Part shown: positions 40,440-50,485 of the stretch, piece after piece
How the letters are laid out: the number at the start of each line of letters is the position of its first letter
Position numbering within the stretch: the stretch's first letter is position 1
Assembly: GCA_002842495.1 (NCBI GenBank)
Contig: PHDB01000016.1
Coordinates: 1 to 59,158 of the forward strand
Length of the DNA: 59,158 nt
Origin: Bacteroidetes bacterium HGW-Bacteroidetes-6
Lineage (GTDB): Bacteria; Bacteroidota; Bacteroidia; Bacteroidales; DTU049
Direction: 5' to 3'
Translations under genes and position numbers: made by a program
Notes under the pieces: model-generated
The model's input: only the letters and a program-made list of their open reading frames with translations
Told to the model about the DNA's origin: nothing
Database searches by the model: none

Positions 40440-43400
40440 CTATCGAACAATCGTTATGTTGCCTTTGTGGTCAACATGGGTTCCGTCGATCAAATCAACA
40501 TTGATAAAGTAGTGATATACACCTGAAGCAACTGGCTGTCCATTGTATTTTCCATCCCAACCATTGTCGATATTGTTACTTTCAAACACTTTTTCGCCAA
40601 AACGGTCGTAAATCAGGAATTTCATGTTTTCGATAAAATTGCTGCGTACATATAGTACATCGTTGAAACCATCACCGTTTGGACTGAAAATGTTGGGAAT
40701 ATAGAAATTGACTTCACCGCAGGGAAAATCTTCGGCAAGAATAAACACACTGTCAGTTTCAACACAACCTCTGGTGTCGAGAACAAACAAGTTGTAGCCC
40801 GTTGGTATCAGATTAGTTGTTGTGTCGCCAATCAGAACAGTGTCGAGAATGAATGTATATGGTGCGGCACCACCTGAAGCCGAAACAATCAAAGTGCCAT
40901 CGTTTGCGCCTGCACAGGTTTCGTCGGTTGAGACAAAAGTAAATGAGGGAACCTCGGCAATCTCGATGATAGTACTGTCGGTATCGCCGCAAAACCCTCC
41001 AATCGTATAATAAACACTAAAGAATCCAACACCAGCAACAGCGGGATCGTAAGTTCCGGTCGATGGAACTGTGATACCTGTTCCACTCCAGATGCCACCT
41101 GTTTCGGCAGCTGTGAAATCGAATGTGGGATTATTCTCACAGACATAAGGAATACTGTCAATTGTAGCGTTGGCATAAGGGATTACAGCAACGTTAATGG
41201 TGTCGGTGTATCGACAATTGTTCGAGTCGGTTACCAAAAGCGAATAATCGCCGGGAGTGTTAACAGAGATGTTGGCTGAGGCAGCGCTTGTACTCCACGA
41301 ATAAGTTGCGTTAGTGAAACTTACAGTCAAAAGCAGTGAATTTCCCTGACAAAGAGTGGTATCGTTCCCCAAGTCGAAAACCGGAAGAGAAAACACTTCG
41401 ATGGTTTGAAATGCTGTATCGATGCATGAGTTGGTGTCTGTAACCACAACATAATAATTGAAGAACCCTGATGTGCTTTGACTTATTTCAATGGTTGAAT
41501 CGGTGGTTGTGTTCGACCACAGAAATCCTATTCCACCATCAGCTTCAAGTATAAGTGTATCGTTCATGCAGACTGTAGTATCACCTGTGATTGATGGAAC
41601 TGGAAGCGGGTGTACTTTAATTGCAACGCTGTCGGTTGCAGAGCAATTGTAGGAGTTGGTGACCGACAGTGTTAGTGTGTCGCTGACGAGAGGAACATAT
41701 GTAACCGTGTCGCCAAGCAAGCCGTTTCCCCACTGGTAATCGATTCCACCTGATGCAAAAAGATGTACCGTATCGCTGAAACAAACAATTGAGTCGCCGG
41801 TAATTCCAATAACAGGGAGTGGTTTCACGGCAATGGTAAAAGTATCGTGTTCTATACAGCCCCAAAGATGTGTTGCTGTAATTGAAAATAAAGTGTCCGA
41901 AATAATTGTAGGCATCAAGGAGTCGGTAACTGATCCATCGTCCCAAAGATAGCTGAAAGAGCCCGTTGACACAAGGGTGTCGATGCTGCCAAAGCAAGCT
42001 GAATCGAGCCCTGAAATTGTGTTGAAATTGTCCGGACAAGGGATGAATTTCATGATCATGGCATCGCGGGTACCGCCATTGAAAGAATTATCGAAATAGG
42101 AAACGCCCGGATTTAAGTCAAATGTTGGGTGATTGTTCGATCCGGTATAGCCAACTGCAAAAACATGGTTTGACGGAGAAACCCTGACATCGAGAATTGG
42201 ATCATCGGAACTTCCTCCAATATATGTTGCCCATTTGGTGTTGAACGATGAATCGAGTTCAACCAGAAATCCATCGTAGCCACCGTTTTGAGAATTGTCG
42301 AAATATGATCCGTCATTGGGGTTATAGGTGAGTAAACCCAGCGACTGAGAACTTCCTACTAAATAAAGATTATTAGTAGAATCAAGCGTTAATCCAAAGC
42401 CGTAATCGTGTGCGGTTCCTCCATAATAACTGCAATATAGCATAGAGCCTGTTGAGTCGAATTTCATGAGAGTCGCATCGTATGTACCTGCCGCACCACT
42501 TTTGGTTGCCTGATAAAATCCGGCACCAATGCTGTTGATTACAGGAAAATCAGTCGACGAGGAAACACCTGTAAATATCCATTGATTTTTGTAGTCGCAA
42601 ATAACATCGTTGGCATAATCGATTGCAAGACCTCCCACATAAGTGTGCCAAATGAGTTCCCGGCTCGAATTGAACATGGTGATTCCTTGATCGTATGTGC
42701 CAACAAAACCACTGCTGTAGCTTCCAACGAGAGTGTTATTTAATGGAATATCAGTAGAAGCTGTTTGGTAAGTAATCAGCAATCGACCTATTGAGTCAAT
42801 GTCGCAATATGAATATAAATCAACATCGCTACCTCCATATAGAGTACTCCAGGTAAGGTTGAAAATGTTGTTGAATTCACTTACATAAACATCCATGTTG
42901 TTAATGGTGTTGTCGTAGTACGCGGTACCGTTTGCTAACATTGGGAAATCGGCCGATGTTGTTTGTCCGGTTATAATCAATCGCATATTTTTGAATGTGC
43001 AATCGGTTACGTCGTCAACCGCCGAGCCTCCAAAATAAGTAGACCAGATTCGGGTATCGCCTAAGCTAAACGCAATAATAAACCCATCGCGTGTTCCATT
43101 GAGAGTTCCATCAAAGTATGCTCCCAGACCAGGATTTAGTGTCGGAAAATCGGCCGATGCAGTAGTCCCAACTACCATCAGGATAGCACCATTATAGAAT
43201 AAATTACTGGGGCTGTCGTCGCCACTACCCCCATAATATGTGGCCCAGGAAAGCACACCGTCTTCGGTAAATTTCAAAATGGCAATATCAACAACTCCCC
43301 CAAAAGAACCCTGGTAGTACGAAGTGCCTCCTTGATCGAGCAGAGGGAAAATACTCGAAGCTACTCTGGCCAGAACATACATAAACCCATTTGCGTTTCG

Positions 43401-44213
43401 TTCCATAACCAAAGCGCGATCGTCGGCCGATCCGCCATAGTATGTAGCCCAAACCAAAGGCGGGTCTATAATGAGAGTTTCGTCAACACCGAGTTCAGGC
43501 ATCTGGTCAACAGTGTAGGTGAGCAAGTTGTTTTCGAGAACAGGTCGCACATCAATGGACTTTCCTTTCGAAGTGAACGACTCTATCTCATTTTCAGTCA
43601 AACTACCCAAGGATGTTGAGACGATAAGTTTGTTTTGTTCAAGCGATATTTTGTCTTGCCCTTCAAAGAGTAGTTTTATTTCTGAGATATCTGCTCCGTT
43701 ATGCACTATGAAATTATATTTCAAGTTGTCATCACTAACAACAAACTGCCAGTCGATTCCCGGATAAACATTGCTGATGGTTATTGACTCGATGGGTTGA
43801 AGGTTGATGCCATTGGAAACATTCTGATTGTATATGCTTACACCTCCATCGGTTTTTGAATAAGCAGCTTTCACCTGCTGGCTGCTTATTTTTCCGTTTT
43901 GTGGGGTTACATCTACCCGATGCCAATCAATTTCAGTAATGGGATCAGGAAGACGCAAATCAGGTGTGATTGCGTCGGGATCAGCGCTGGTCCGACCATT
44001 TTTAAATACGTAAGTAATTCCTTTGTTGGTAACAAAAAAATCAAGTTTTGGTGTATTCATGTAATACAAAACCTGACCAGCCGGTGTTCCATCCGAATTG
44101 GATAATTGGCCTTTGTTTTCGAGCAGATATGGTGTTTGATGGCCTAAATCGGTGGTTTGAGACCAACCCGAAAAAACAATAAAAAGAAACAATGGTAGTA
44201 TGAGAAATCGCAT
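40440..44213 (-). CDS. Large surface protein with SBBP repeats, Ig-like repeats and CHU_C sorting domain
   Basis: A 1257-residue secreted protein from ATG 44213 (MRFLILPLFLFIVFSGWSQ signal peptide). An N-terminal domain to about 260 resembles the region that precedes SBBP repeats (YLLENKGQ). Seven seven-bladed-propeller type SBBP repeats follow, each starting like WATYYGGSADD. Then come four Ig-like or PKD-like modules of about 75 residues with the pattern L-x-x-x-G-x-x-Y-x-W and thymine-poor linkers rich in D, S and T. The C-terminus is a gliding-motility type CHU_C domain (IPNIFSPNGDGFNDVLYV, IYDRFGEKVFESN, GVYHYF), the type B T9SS sorting signal. It is probably an adhesin. The frame upstream of 44213 lacks a signal and is not used. 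Confidence 0.9.
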   Translation of the reverse strand: MRFLILPLFLFIVFSGWSQTTDLGHQTPYLLENKGQLSNSDGTPAGQVLYYMNTPKLDFFVTNKGITYVFKNGRTSADPDAITPDLRLPDPITEIDWHRVDVTPQNGKISSQQVKAAYSKTDGGVSIYNQNVSNGINLQPIESITISNVYPGIDWQFVVSDDNLKYNFIVHNGADISEIKLLFEGQDKISLEQNKLIVSTSLGSLTENEIESFTSKGKSIDVRPVLENNLLTYTVDQMPELGVDETLIIDPPLVWATYYGGSADDRALVMERNANGFMYVLARVASSIFPLLDQGGTSYYQGSFGGVVDIAILKFTEDGVLSWATYYGGSGDDSPSNLFYNGAILMVVGTTASADFPTLNPGLGAYFDGTLNGTRDGFIIAFSLGDTRIWSTYFGGSAVDDVTDCTFKNMRLIITGQTTSADFPMLANGTAYYDNTINNMDVYVSEFNNIFNLTWSTLYGGSDVDLYSYCDIDSIGRLLITYQTASTDIPLNNTLVGSYSSGFVGTYDQGITMFNSSRELIWHTYVGGLAIDYANDVICDYKNQWIFTGVSSSTDFPVINSIGAGFYQATKSGAAGTYDATLMKFDSTGSMLYCSYYGGTAHDYGFGLTLDSTNNLYLVGSSQSLGLLTYNPNDGSYFDNSQNGGYDGFLVELDSSFNTKWATYIGGSSDDPILDVRVSPSNHVFAVGYTGSNNHPTFDLNPGVSYFDNSFNGGTRDAMIMKFIPCPDNFNTISGLDSACFGSIDTLVSTGSFSYLWDDGSVTDSLMPTIISDTLFSITATHLWGCIEHDTFTIAVKPLPVIGITGDSIVCFSDTVHLFASGGIDYQWGNGLLGDTVTYVPLVSDTLTLSVTNSYNCSATDSVAIKVHPLPVPSITGDTTVCMNDTLILEADGGIGFLWSNTTTDSTIEISQSTSGFFNYYVVVTDTNSCIDTAFQTIEVFSLPVFDLGNDTTLCQGNSLLLTVSFTNATYSWSTSAASANISVNTPGDYSLLVTDSNNCRYTDTINVAVIPYANATIDSIPYVCENNPTFDFTAAETGGIWSGTGITVPSTGTYDPAVAGVGFFSVYYTIGGFCGDTDSTIIEIAEVPSFTFVSTDETCAGANDGTLIVSASGGAAPYTFILDTVLIGDTTTNLIPTGYNLFVLDTRGCVETDSVFILAEDFPCGEVNFYIPNIFSPNGDGFNDVLYVRSNFIENMKFLIYDRFGEKVFESNNIDNGWDGKYNGQPVASGVYHYFINVDLIDGTHVDHKGNITIVR

Positions 44214-44386
44214 GATAGAAAATTTACGGTATTTAGACACGAAATAATACGACAAAGTTGCAAAAAACAAAATTAATAAGAATATTAATGCAAATTATAT
44301 AGGTTTCGTATGCATTGCTGTGAATGAAAGTAGGTGTTCTTCTGTCAGGAAAGGAAGGTTTTCTTAAATTAAATGCGGATTTTAAG

Positions 44387-44394
44387 TAAATTTG
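44387..44394 (+). promoter_or_regulatory. -7 box of the LDH2-family gene
   Basis: TAAATTTG matches TAnnTTTG and predicts a start near 44401, three bases before ATG 44404, a nearly leaderless mRNA. No -33 TTTG at normal spacing. Confidence 0.5.
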
Positions 44395-44403
44395 CAACCA
44401 AAA

Positions 44404-45492
44404 ATGCAACGCTACACCCCAGCTCAACTACAGGCTCTTGTTGAAAAGATATTTATCAAAGCCGGTTGCTCCGGCAGTCATGCAGCTATAGTTGCCGATA
44501 TGCTTGTTTCGGCTGAGCTTCGCGGAATTCCATCGCATGGACTTATGCGGGTAAAAGACTATATAGGCCTTTGGCAAAAAGGAAGGATGAATATGCAGCC
44601 TCAAGTGAAAGTGGTTCACGAAACACTTTCAACAGCTACTGTTGATGCAGATATGGCACCAGGAATGATTGCGGGAAAATATGCCATGGAATTGGCTATT
44701 GAAAAGGCATTGCAGGTGGGATCGGGTTGGGTTGCTGTACGAAATTCGAATCATTTTGGAATTGCCGGATACTACACTATGATGGCATCTTCCAAGGATA
44801 TGATTGGTTTTGCAATGACCAACGCCAACGCTTTGGTAGCTCCTACTTTTAGTCTTGATAGGATGCTGGGAACCAATCCTATCGCATTTTCGATTCCAGG
44901 AAAGGAAGAACCTGTTTTTACCGCTGATTTTGCAACTACACCTATTGCACGTGGTAAGCTCGAGCTGATGGAAAAACAGGGGAAAGAGTCGCCTCAGGGG
45001 TTTGTTCAAGATAAAGATGGAATTCAAACAACTGATCCTTCTGTTCTACGGCGCGGTGGAGCAATACTTCCGCTCGGGGGTGACTATCAGCATGCTAGCC
45101 ACAAAGGATACTGTATGGGAGCCATGGTCGATATTTTGTCGGCAATATTGTCAGGTGCCAATTTTGGTCCGTTTGTGCCCCCGCAGGTTGCATATCTCGA
45201 TCCCAGGCCAGATGCTCCGGGTGCAGGTCTTGGCCATTTTTTCGGAGCTATTCGTATCGATGGTTTTCGTCCGGCAGAGGAGGTGAAGCTGTATATGGAT
45301 AAGTGGATCAGAACTTTTCGCGCTGCAAATGCAAGTGCTGAAGCCGAAAGAGTAGTTATCCCCGGTGAGCCTGAAATAGCAAAAGAAAAAGACTATAAAG
45401 AAAATGGAATTCCGGTAATGCCGCAAGTATGGGCTGAGCTTGTTGCAACTGCATTGGGTATTGGCCTGAGTGAAAATGATTTAAATAACTGA
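44404..45492 (+). CDS. LDH2/MDH2-family NAD(P)-dependent oxidoreductase
   Basis: A 362-residue member of the malate/L-lactate/sulfolactate/ureidoglycolate dehydrogenase family, unrelated to ordinary Rossmann-fold MDH. It starts at ATG 44404 (MQRYTPAQLQALVEKIFIKA). Family motifs: LRGIPSHGLMR with His45, RNSNHFGIAGYY with His117, GTNPIAFSIPG, and the C-terminal HFFGAIRIDGFRPAEE. Members oxidise 2-hydroxy acids with NAD(P)+. The substrate here is not determined: malate is the default, and sulfolactate (ComC) is worth considering because a ComA-family gene occurs at 20600. The position before grpE gives no clue. Confidence 0.85.
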   Translation: MQRYTPAQLQALVEKIFIKAGCSGSHAAIVADMLVSAELRGIPSHGLMRVKDYIGLWQKGRMNMQPQVKVVHETLSTATVDADMAPGMIAGKYAMELAIEKALQVGSGWVAVRNSNHFGIAGYYTMMASSKDMIGFAMTNANALVAPTFSLDRMLGTNPIAFSIPGKEEPVFTADFATTPIARGKLELMEKQGKESPQGFVQDKDGIQTTDPSVLRRGGAILPLGGDYQHASHKGYCMGAMVDILSAILSGANFGPFVPPQVAYLDPRPDAPGAGLGHFFGAIRIDGFRPAEEVKLYMDKWIRTFRAANASAEAERVVIPGEPEIAKEKDYKENGIPVMPQVWAELVATALGIGLSENDLNN

Positions 45493-45598
45493 CAAAACGA
45501 CACTGGCTTTCGTGCTGGCAAACTTTTTGACAGGCAGGCGAAGCCTGAATTGAACACTTTGGGGCATATTTATGAAAAGTTGGAAAAAGAAAAAGAAT

Positions 45599-46153
45599 AT
45601 GAGTGAAAGGGAAGAACAAGAGAATCTGGAAAAAGAGATTGTTCCTGATGGAACTGAAAAGGGAACTGAAGAAAACGAGCAGTCGGTTGATTGTCCTGAA
45701 GCAGTAATGGAAACGATGGAAAGCCTGCAGATGAAGGCCAATGAATGGCAGGATAAGTATATGAGGCTTTTTGCAGATTTTGAAAATTATAAAAAGCGCA
45801 TGAGGCAGGAGCGTTTCGAGCTAATAACGGCAGCGGGATCAGACATGATTTTGGAGATATTGCCTGTTGTCGATGATTTTGAGCGCGGTTTGAGTAGTAT
45901 TGACTCGGTTAAAGATATTGAAGCTGTAAAACAAGGCTATTTGCTTATTTACAATAAGTTGTTGAATATTCTAAAGCAAAAAGGGTTGGAACCTATGAAT
46001 TCGCTCGATACCGATTTTAATACCGATTTTCACGAAGCATTAACGATGGTTCCCAATCCCGACAAGAAAGGGAAAGTTGTTGATGTGATTGAAAAAGGCT
46101 ATTTGTTGAAAGAAAAAGTTTTGCGTTTTGCGAAAGTTGTGGTTGGAAACTAA
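45599..46153 (+). CDS. grpE: Nucleotide exchange factor GrpE
   Basis: Releases ADP from DnaK in the chaperone cycle. The 184 residues from ATG 45599 have an acidic N-terminus (MSEREEQENLEKEIVPDG), a long coiled coil through about 85 (WQDKYMRLFADFENYKKRMR), a four-helix bundle with PVVDDFERGL and the beta-domain ending VIEKGYLLKEKVLRFAKVVV. A start at 45572 would add MKSWKKKKN; this is less typical, though possible. It is 11 bases before dnaJ. dnaK is not in the window. Confidence 0.95.
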   Translation: MSEREEQENLEKEIVPDGTEKGTEENEQSVDCPEAVMETMESLQMKANEWQDKYMRLFADFENYKKRMRQERFELITAAGSDMILEILPVVDDFERGLSSIDSVKDIEAVKQGYLLIYNKLLNILKQKGLEPMNSLDTDFNTDFHEALTMVPNPDKKGKVVDVIEKGYLLKEKVLRFAKVVVGN

Positions 46154-46164
46154 TCTGAAAAAGT

Positions 46165-47310
46165 GTGAGTAAAAGAGATTATTACGAAGTGCTGGGTGTT
46201 TCGAAAGGCGCATCTGCCGACGAGATGAAAAAGGCTTATCGGAAGCTGGCTATTCAATATCATCCCGATAAAAATCCTGACGATAAAGAAGCGGAGGAGA
46301 AGTTTAAAGAAGCTGCCGAAGCCTACGAAGTACTGAGCAATGACGAAAAACGTCGCCGATACGATCAGTATGGCCATGCCGGAATGGGAAGTCAGGGTGG
46401 TTATGGTGGAGGAATGAGTATGGACGACATCTTCAGCAATTTCGGCGATGTTTTCGGCGATTTTTTTGGAGGTGGTTTTTCGGGCTTTGGTCGCGGACGT
46501 TCGTCGCAGCATCGGACACCTCAGGGTTCGAATCTTCGGATTCGAGTTAAGCTTTCTCTCGAAGAGATTGCTCATGGTGTCGAAAAGAAAGTGAAGGTGT
46601 TGCGTCAGGTTCATTGCGATGTTTGCTCAGGAAGTGGTGCCAAAAGCGGAAGTTCGCCAACTACTTGTACCACATGTCATGGTTCGGGGCGCGTTGTTCG
46701 TGTTACAAACACTTTTTTGGGACAGATGCAGACTTCGGCTACCTGCCCTCATTGCAATGGCGAAGGGAAAATTATTACTGACCGCTGTACAAGTTGTAAT
46801 GGAAGTGGCCTGAAAAAAGGCGAGGATGTTATTTCAATAAAAATTCCACCCGGTGTCGAAGAGGGAATGCAGCTAAGCCTTTCAGGAAAAGGAAATTCAG
46901 CCCCTCGTGGAGGTATTCCGGGCGATCTTATCGTTTTAATAGAAGAATTAGAACACGAATTGTTTAAGCGAGATGGCATCAATTTGCTTTATGAGCACAA
47001 TATCTCGTACTCCGATGCTGTTTTGGGAACACAATCCGATATTCCAATTCTCGACGGGAAAGCCCGGATCAAAATTCCTGCAGGAACATCGCCAGGGAAA
47101 ATGTTCCGTCTTAAAGGCAAGGGGCTTCCAGAACTGAATGGTTATGGACGTGGCGATATGATTGTAAGTATCAATATTTGGGTTCCTTCTTCAATATCGA
47201 AAGACGAAAAGTCTCTCCTTGAGCAAATGCAGACAAAAGAAGCATTTCAACCCAACAATTCCCAGAAAAATAAATCGTTTTTTGACCGTATGAAGGAATA
47301 TTTTGATTAA
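46165..47310 (+). CDS. dnaJ: Chaperone protein DnaJ
   Basis: Class I Hsp40 that delivers unfolded proteins to DnaK and stimulates its ATPase. The J domain (1-70) has HPD at 33-35 in [11 protein letters not shown] glycine/phenylalanine-rich linker follows (about 75-120). The zinc finger holds four CxxCxGxG repeats at about 151-215 ([32 protein letters not shown]). The C-terminal substrate-binding domains end at 381. The start codon is GTG; no in-frame ATG or other start would preserve the J domain. It is in an operon with grpE and an ABC exporter. Confidence 0.97.
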   Translation: MSKRDYYEVLGVSKGASADEMKKAYRKLAIQYHPDKNPDDKEAEEKFKEAAEAYEVLSNDEKRRRYDQYGHAGMGSQGGYGGGMSMDDIFSNFGDVFGDFFGGGFSGFGRGRSSQHRTPQGSNLRIRVKLSLEEIAHGVEKKVKVLRQVHCDVCSGSGAKSGSSPTTCTTCHGSGRVVRVTNTFLGQMQTSATCPHCNGEGKIITDRCTSCNGSGLKKGEDVISIKIPPGVEEGMQLSLSGKGNSAPRGGIPGDLIVLIEELEHELFKRDGINLLYEHNISYSDAVLGTQSDIPILDGKARIKIPAGTSPGKMFRLKGKGLPELNGYGRGDMIVSINIWVPSSISKDEKSLLEQMQTKEAFQPNNSQKNKSFFDRMKEYFD

Positions 47311-47319
47311 TGTTGCATT

Positions 47320-48258
47320 ATGAATTATTTTGAAGCCAGGCAAGTAAGTAAAGCATACGCAAATCATAAGGCTCTGGATGATGTTTCGATTGAGGTGGCC
47401 GAGCAAAGTATTTTTGGATTGCTGGGGCCCAATGGAGCCGGGAAAACAACCTTGATTCGCATTATTAATCAGATTATCGGTCCCGATACTGGTTCCTTGT
47501 TTTTTCAGGGAAACCCCTTGGCACCCAATCATACAGAGCTGATTGGCTATCTGCCCGAAGAGCGTGGACTGTACAAGAAAATGAAAGTAGGTGAGCAAGC
47601 TTTGTATCTTGCGCGTTTAAAAGGTCTTTCGCGCGATGAAGCTTCGCGTAGATTGAAATATTGGTTTCAGAAATTCGAAATCGAAAGCTGGTGGAATCGA
47701 AAAGTGGAAGAGCTATCGAAAGGAATGCAACAGAAAGTTCAGTTTATTGTTACTGTTGTTCACGAACCACCTTTGTTGATTTTCGATGAACCTTTCAGCG
47801 GTTTCGACCCCATCAATGCCGAACTGCTCAAAAATGAGATTCTCGAATTGCGCAAAAAAGGATCTACGATAATTTTTTCAACGCATAACATGGCTTCTGT
47901 CGAAGAACTTTGCGACGATATTGCACTTATTCATAAATCGAAGGTAATCCTTGATGGCAATGTTGGTTTTATTAAAAAACAATACGGCTCCGACAATTAT
48001 CTGGTGAAAATGCGTGGCGCTTGCGACAATACTTCGGTTGCACTCGCTTCGCTGGGCGAAGTGAAAGAAACTGTTTCGAAAGACGATTTATGTGTTTTTA
48101 AAATTGAACTGAAGCAGGGTGTCGATGTCAATGATTTGCTGAAAGTCATTATGCAAATGGGTCGTGTTATTGGTTTCGAAGAAATCCTGCCATCGATGAA
48201 CGAGATATTTATTTCGAAAGTGACCGGAAACGGCATCAACAAAAAGATTCTGGCATGA
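47320..48258 (+). CDS. ABC transporter ATP-binding protein (NatA-like)
   Basis: A 312-residue ATPase with Walker A GPNGAGKTT at 36-44, the ABC signature LSKGMQQK at 132-139 and Walker B LLIFDEPFSGFDP at 152-164. A C-terminal domain of about 80 residues after 235 is typical of DrrA/NatA-type ATPases for ABC-2 exporters. It pairs with the permease that follows with a 4-base overlap. NatAB-like pairs export Na+ or drugs; the substrate here is unknown. It is 9 bases after dnaJ and shares its transcript, possibly as a stress-induced exporter. Confidence 0.92.
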   Translation: MNYFEARQVSKAYANHKALDDVSIEVAEQSIFGLLGPNGAGKTTLIRIINQIIGPDTGSLFFQGNPLAPNHTELIGYLPEERGLYKKMKVGEQALYLARLKGLSRDEASRRLKYWFQKFEIESWWNRKVEELSKGMQQKVQFIVTVVHEPPLLIFDEPFSGFDPINAELLKNEILELRKKGSTIIFSTHNMASVEELCDDIALIHKSKVILDGNVGFIKKQYGSDNYLVKMRGACDNTSVALASLGEVKETVSKDDLCVFKIELKQGVDVNDLLKVIMQMGRVIGFEEILPSMNEIFISKVTGNGINKKILA

Positions 48259-49583
48259 AGAAAATATTAATTATTATACGAAGAGAGTATTTATCGAGGG
48301 TTCAGAAGAAGTCCTTTATTGTGATGACCATACTTGGCCCGATTCTGATGGCAGCATTGTTTGTTGTGCCTGTTTATTTGGCCAATATGTCCGATCAGGA
48401 AAAGCGCATCGCTGTTATTGACGAAACCGGCTTGTTTCAGAATAAATTTCCCGGCACAAGCAATATTAAGTTTGAGAATTTGTACATGTCGTATAGTGCA
48501 GCATCGGAGCAATTCGACGAATTAGGTTACGATGCTATTCTCTATATTCCCGAAACGGTTGTTAATAACCCCAACGCTGCAAAACTGAGTTCGGAAAAAG
48601 ATATGGGATTGGGGGTTACCAGTATGATCGAGGGAATCATTAAACGTGAACTCGAAGCGCATCGGCTGGCACTAACTGGGATTGATAAAGATGTACTGAA
48701 AGATGTGAGTGTAAATGTACATGTAAGTACTTTTTCGCTAAAAGAAGGTAAAGAAGAACGTAGCTATTCGGAAATTCGACTGGCACTTGGTTTTATCAGT
48801 GGCTTTTTGATTTATTTATTTATTTTTCTTTATGGTGCTCAGGTGATGCGTGGTGTGATTGAAGAAAAAACAAACCGCATTGTCGAAGTGATTGTGAGCA
48901 GCATCAAGCCATTTCAGCTTATGTTGGGAAAAATTGCCGGGGTCGCAATGGTTGGCCTCACACAGTTTATTTTGTGGATTGGATTTACATTTGTGATTGT
49001 TTTTGGATTGCAACAGAGCAATCCCGACATGTTTAAATACAAGGAACCACCTAAGGTATTTGTCGATAGCAAGGGTTTATCGCCAACTGAAGTGATGCAG
49101 CAACAGGAAGCTATGCAACTCAATCAAAGCCAGCTTAATCAGTTGCTCGACGGGGTTAACCACATCCAGTTTGGAACGATGCTGATAACTTTTGTGTTCT
49201 TTTTTCTTTTCGGATATCTGCTCTATGCAGCTATGTTTGCCGGAATTGGATCGGCGGTCGATAACGATGCCGATACGCAGCAGTTTATGCTGCCAGTTAC
49301 AGTTCCATTGCTTCTGGGGTTGATAAGTCTCAATTTTGTACTCAATAATCCTGATGGACCGGTTGCTTTCTGGCTCTCGATTATTCCATTCACATCGCCT
49401 ATTGTAATGATGGCACGCATTCCATTCAATCCGCCAGCATGGCAAATTGGACTTTCGATGCTAATGCTTGTTCTTGGTTTTATTTTCACAACCTGGTTGG
49501 CCGGACGTATATATCGAACCGGAATTCTGATGTATGGTAAAAAACCATCGCTCCGGGAACTTTTTAAGTGGCTTAAGTATTAG
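48255..49583 (+). CDS. ABC-2 type permease (NatB-like)
   Basis: A 442-residue permease with an N-terminal membrane helix (FIVMTILGPILMAALFVVPV at about 22-41), an exported loop of about 140 residues, and a cluster of five to six helices from 175 onward (LGFISGFLIYLFIFLYG, VAMVGLTQFILWIGFTFVIV, VFFFLFGYLLYAAMFAGIGS). The motif VIEEKTNRIVEVIVSSIKPF is conserved in NatB/YhaP-type permeases. A second exported loop contains a Gln-rich stretch (MQQQEAMQLNQSQLNQL). Its start overlaps the ATPase stop (ATGA). The 122 bases after it contain no gene that I recognise. Confidence 0.9.
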   Translation: MKKILIIIRREYLSRVQKKSFIVMTILGPILMAALFVVPVYLANMSDQEKRIAVIDETGLFQNKFPGTSNIKFENLYMSYSAASEQFDELGYDAILYIPETVVNNPNAAKLSSEKDMGLGVTSMIEGIIKRELEAHRLALTGIDKDVLKDVSVNVHVSTFSLKEGKEERSYSEIRLALGFISGFLIYLFIFLYGAQVMRGVIEEKTNRIVEVIVSSIKPFQLMLGKIAGVAMVGLTQFILWIGFTFVIVFGLQQSNPDMFKYKEPPKVFVDSKGLSPTEVMQQQEAMQLNQSQLNQLLDGVNHIQFGTMLITFVFFFLFGYLLYAAMFAGIGSAVDNDADTQQFMLPVTVPLLLGLISLNFVLNNPDGPVAFWLSIIPFTSPIVMMARIPFNPPAWQIGLSMLMLVLGFIFTTWLAGRIYRTGILMYGKKPSLRELFKWLKY

Positions 49584-49705
49584 TCAACAACAGTGTCGCA
49601 TACAAAACAAATCTTTTGCGGAAATACAGGGCAATATTATGAAGGCCTGTAAAGATGCGGTTTTTGAGAAAAATTTGCGGAAAGAAGCCAATGTGGCGAT
49701 GAGAA

Positions 49706-50485
49706 TTATCTTTCTGACAGATTGACAAAGGTGCTTATAGAAGGCTTTGGGAAATTATTGATGAGTGTTTTACTTTCGTCAGTTGATTTTTGCATGCCAG
49801 ACCAATTGGGATTGTCGATGTTTTTTTCAATTGTTGTAATGTGAGTATGAAACGAAGCCAATTCAAAATGATTGCCGTAGTTTTTATAAATAAGCAGCGA
49901 ATCGATAAGCATGTTAGTATATTTCTCCACTCCACCAATATCTCCGGGTTTGAATTCAGACGAAAGCGAAACTATATCCTGCATTCCATCGTTATTTAAA
50001 TCGATAATCCACGATGTCTTTTTGTAAGTGCAACTTCCCTCATCGCCCCAAATATCCGATAATGTAATAAAACCAGTCATTTTCCTGCTTCTGAGATTGA
50101 AAAAGCACATATCAGTGACAGCAGCCGTAAGCGAAAAATTGTTTCGGGCAAAAAACAATGCTTTAATAGAATCATTAATGGAAAACATACCCTGTGTGTA
50201 CAATACGGGTTTTTTGTCCCTGATCTCAGTTGTGATAAGCGAAAAATAATTATTGTTAAGCAGGGGTTTCCATATCTCCAGAACATTTTCGGGCTTTTCG
50301 GAGCCGCTCAATAATTCATGGGGACTGCCAACCACAATTGTGTCGGCTTCAATTTCGTTAAAGGGAGCGCAGAAATCCAGATGTCTGAGAGTTGTCTTTT
50401 TGCCATCGCTTATGGAAATAAACGACATAAATGACAATAGCAACGCCATTGTAAATGTTATCAGTATAACTGCATTTGTTTTCAT
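49706..50485 (-). CDS. Exported protein of unknown function at the end of the nqr operon
   Basis: A 259-residue protein from ATG 50485 ([20 protein letters not shown]), with an uncleaved or cleaved signal segment. The mature part has a possible calcium loop DLNNDGMQD, as in FG-GAP and VCBS repeats (preceded by WII and followed by IVSL), and otherwise no recognised domain. Its ATG overlaps the nqrF stop by one base (TGATG), so translation is coupled to the NQR enzyme. In many bacteria this position is held by apbE, which flavinylates NqrB and NqrC; this protein is not ApbE. Family unknown. Confidence 0.7.
   Translation of the reverse strand: MKTNAVILITFTMALLLSFMSFISISDGKKTTLRHLDFCAPFNEIEADTIVVGSPHELLSGSEKPENVLEIWKPLLNNNYFSLITTEIRDKKPVLYTQGMFSINDSIKALFFARNNFSLTAAVTDMCFFNLRSRKMTGFITLSDIWGDEGSCTYKKTSWIIDLNNDGMQDIVSLSSEFKPGDIGGVEKYTNMLIDSLLIYKNYGNHFELASFHTHITTIEKNIDNPNWSGMQKSTDESKTLINNFPKPSISTFVNLSER

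Noticed and set aside
45515..45531. Sigma-54 promoter before grpE
   Set aside because: TGGCA-N6-TTGAC has the right GG spacing, but the essential -12 GC is GA; too weak to call. No CIRCE element was found either.
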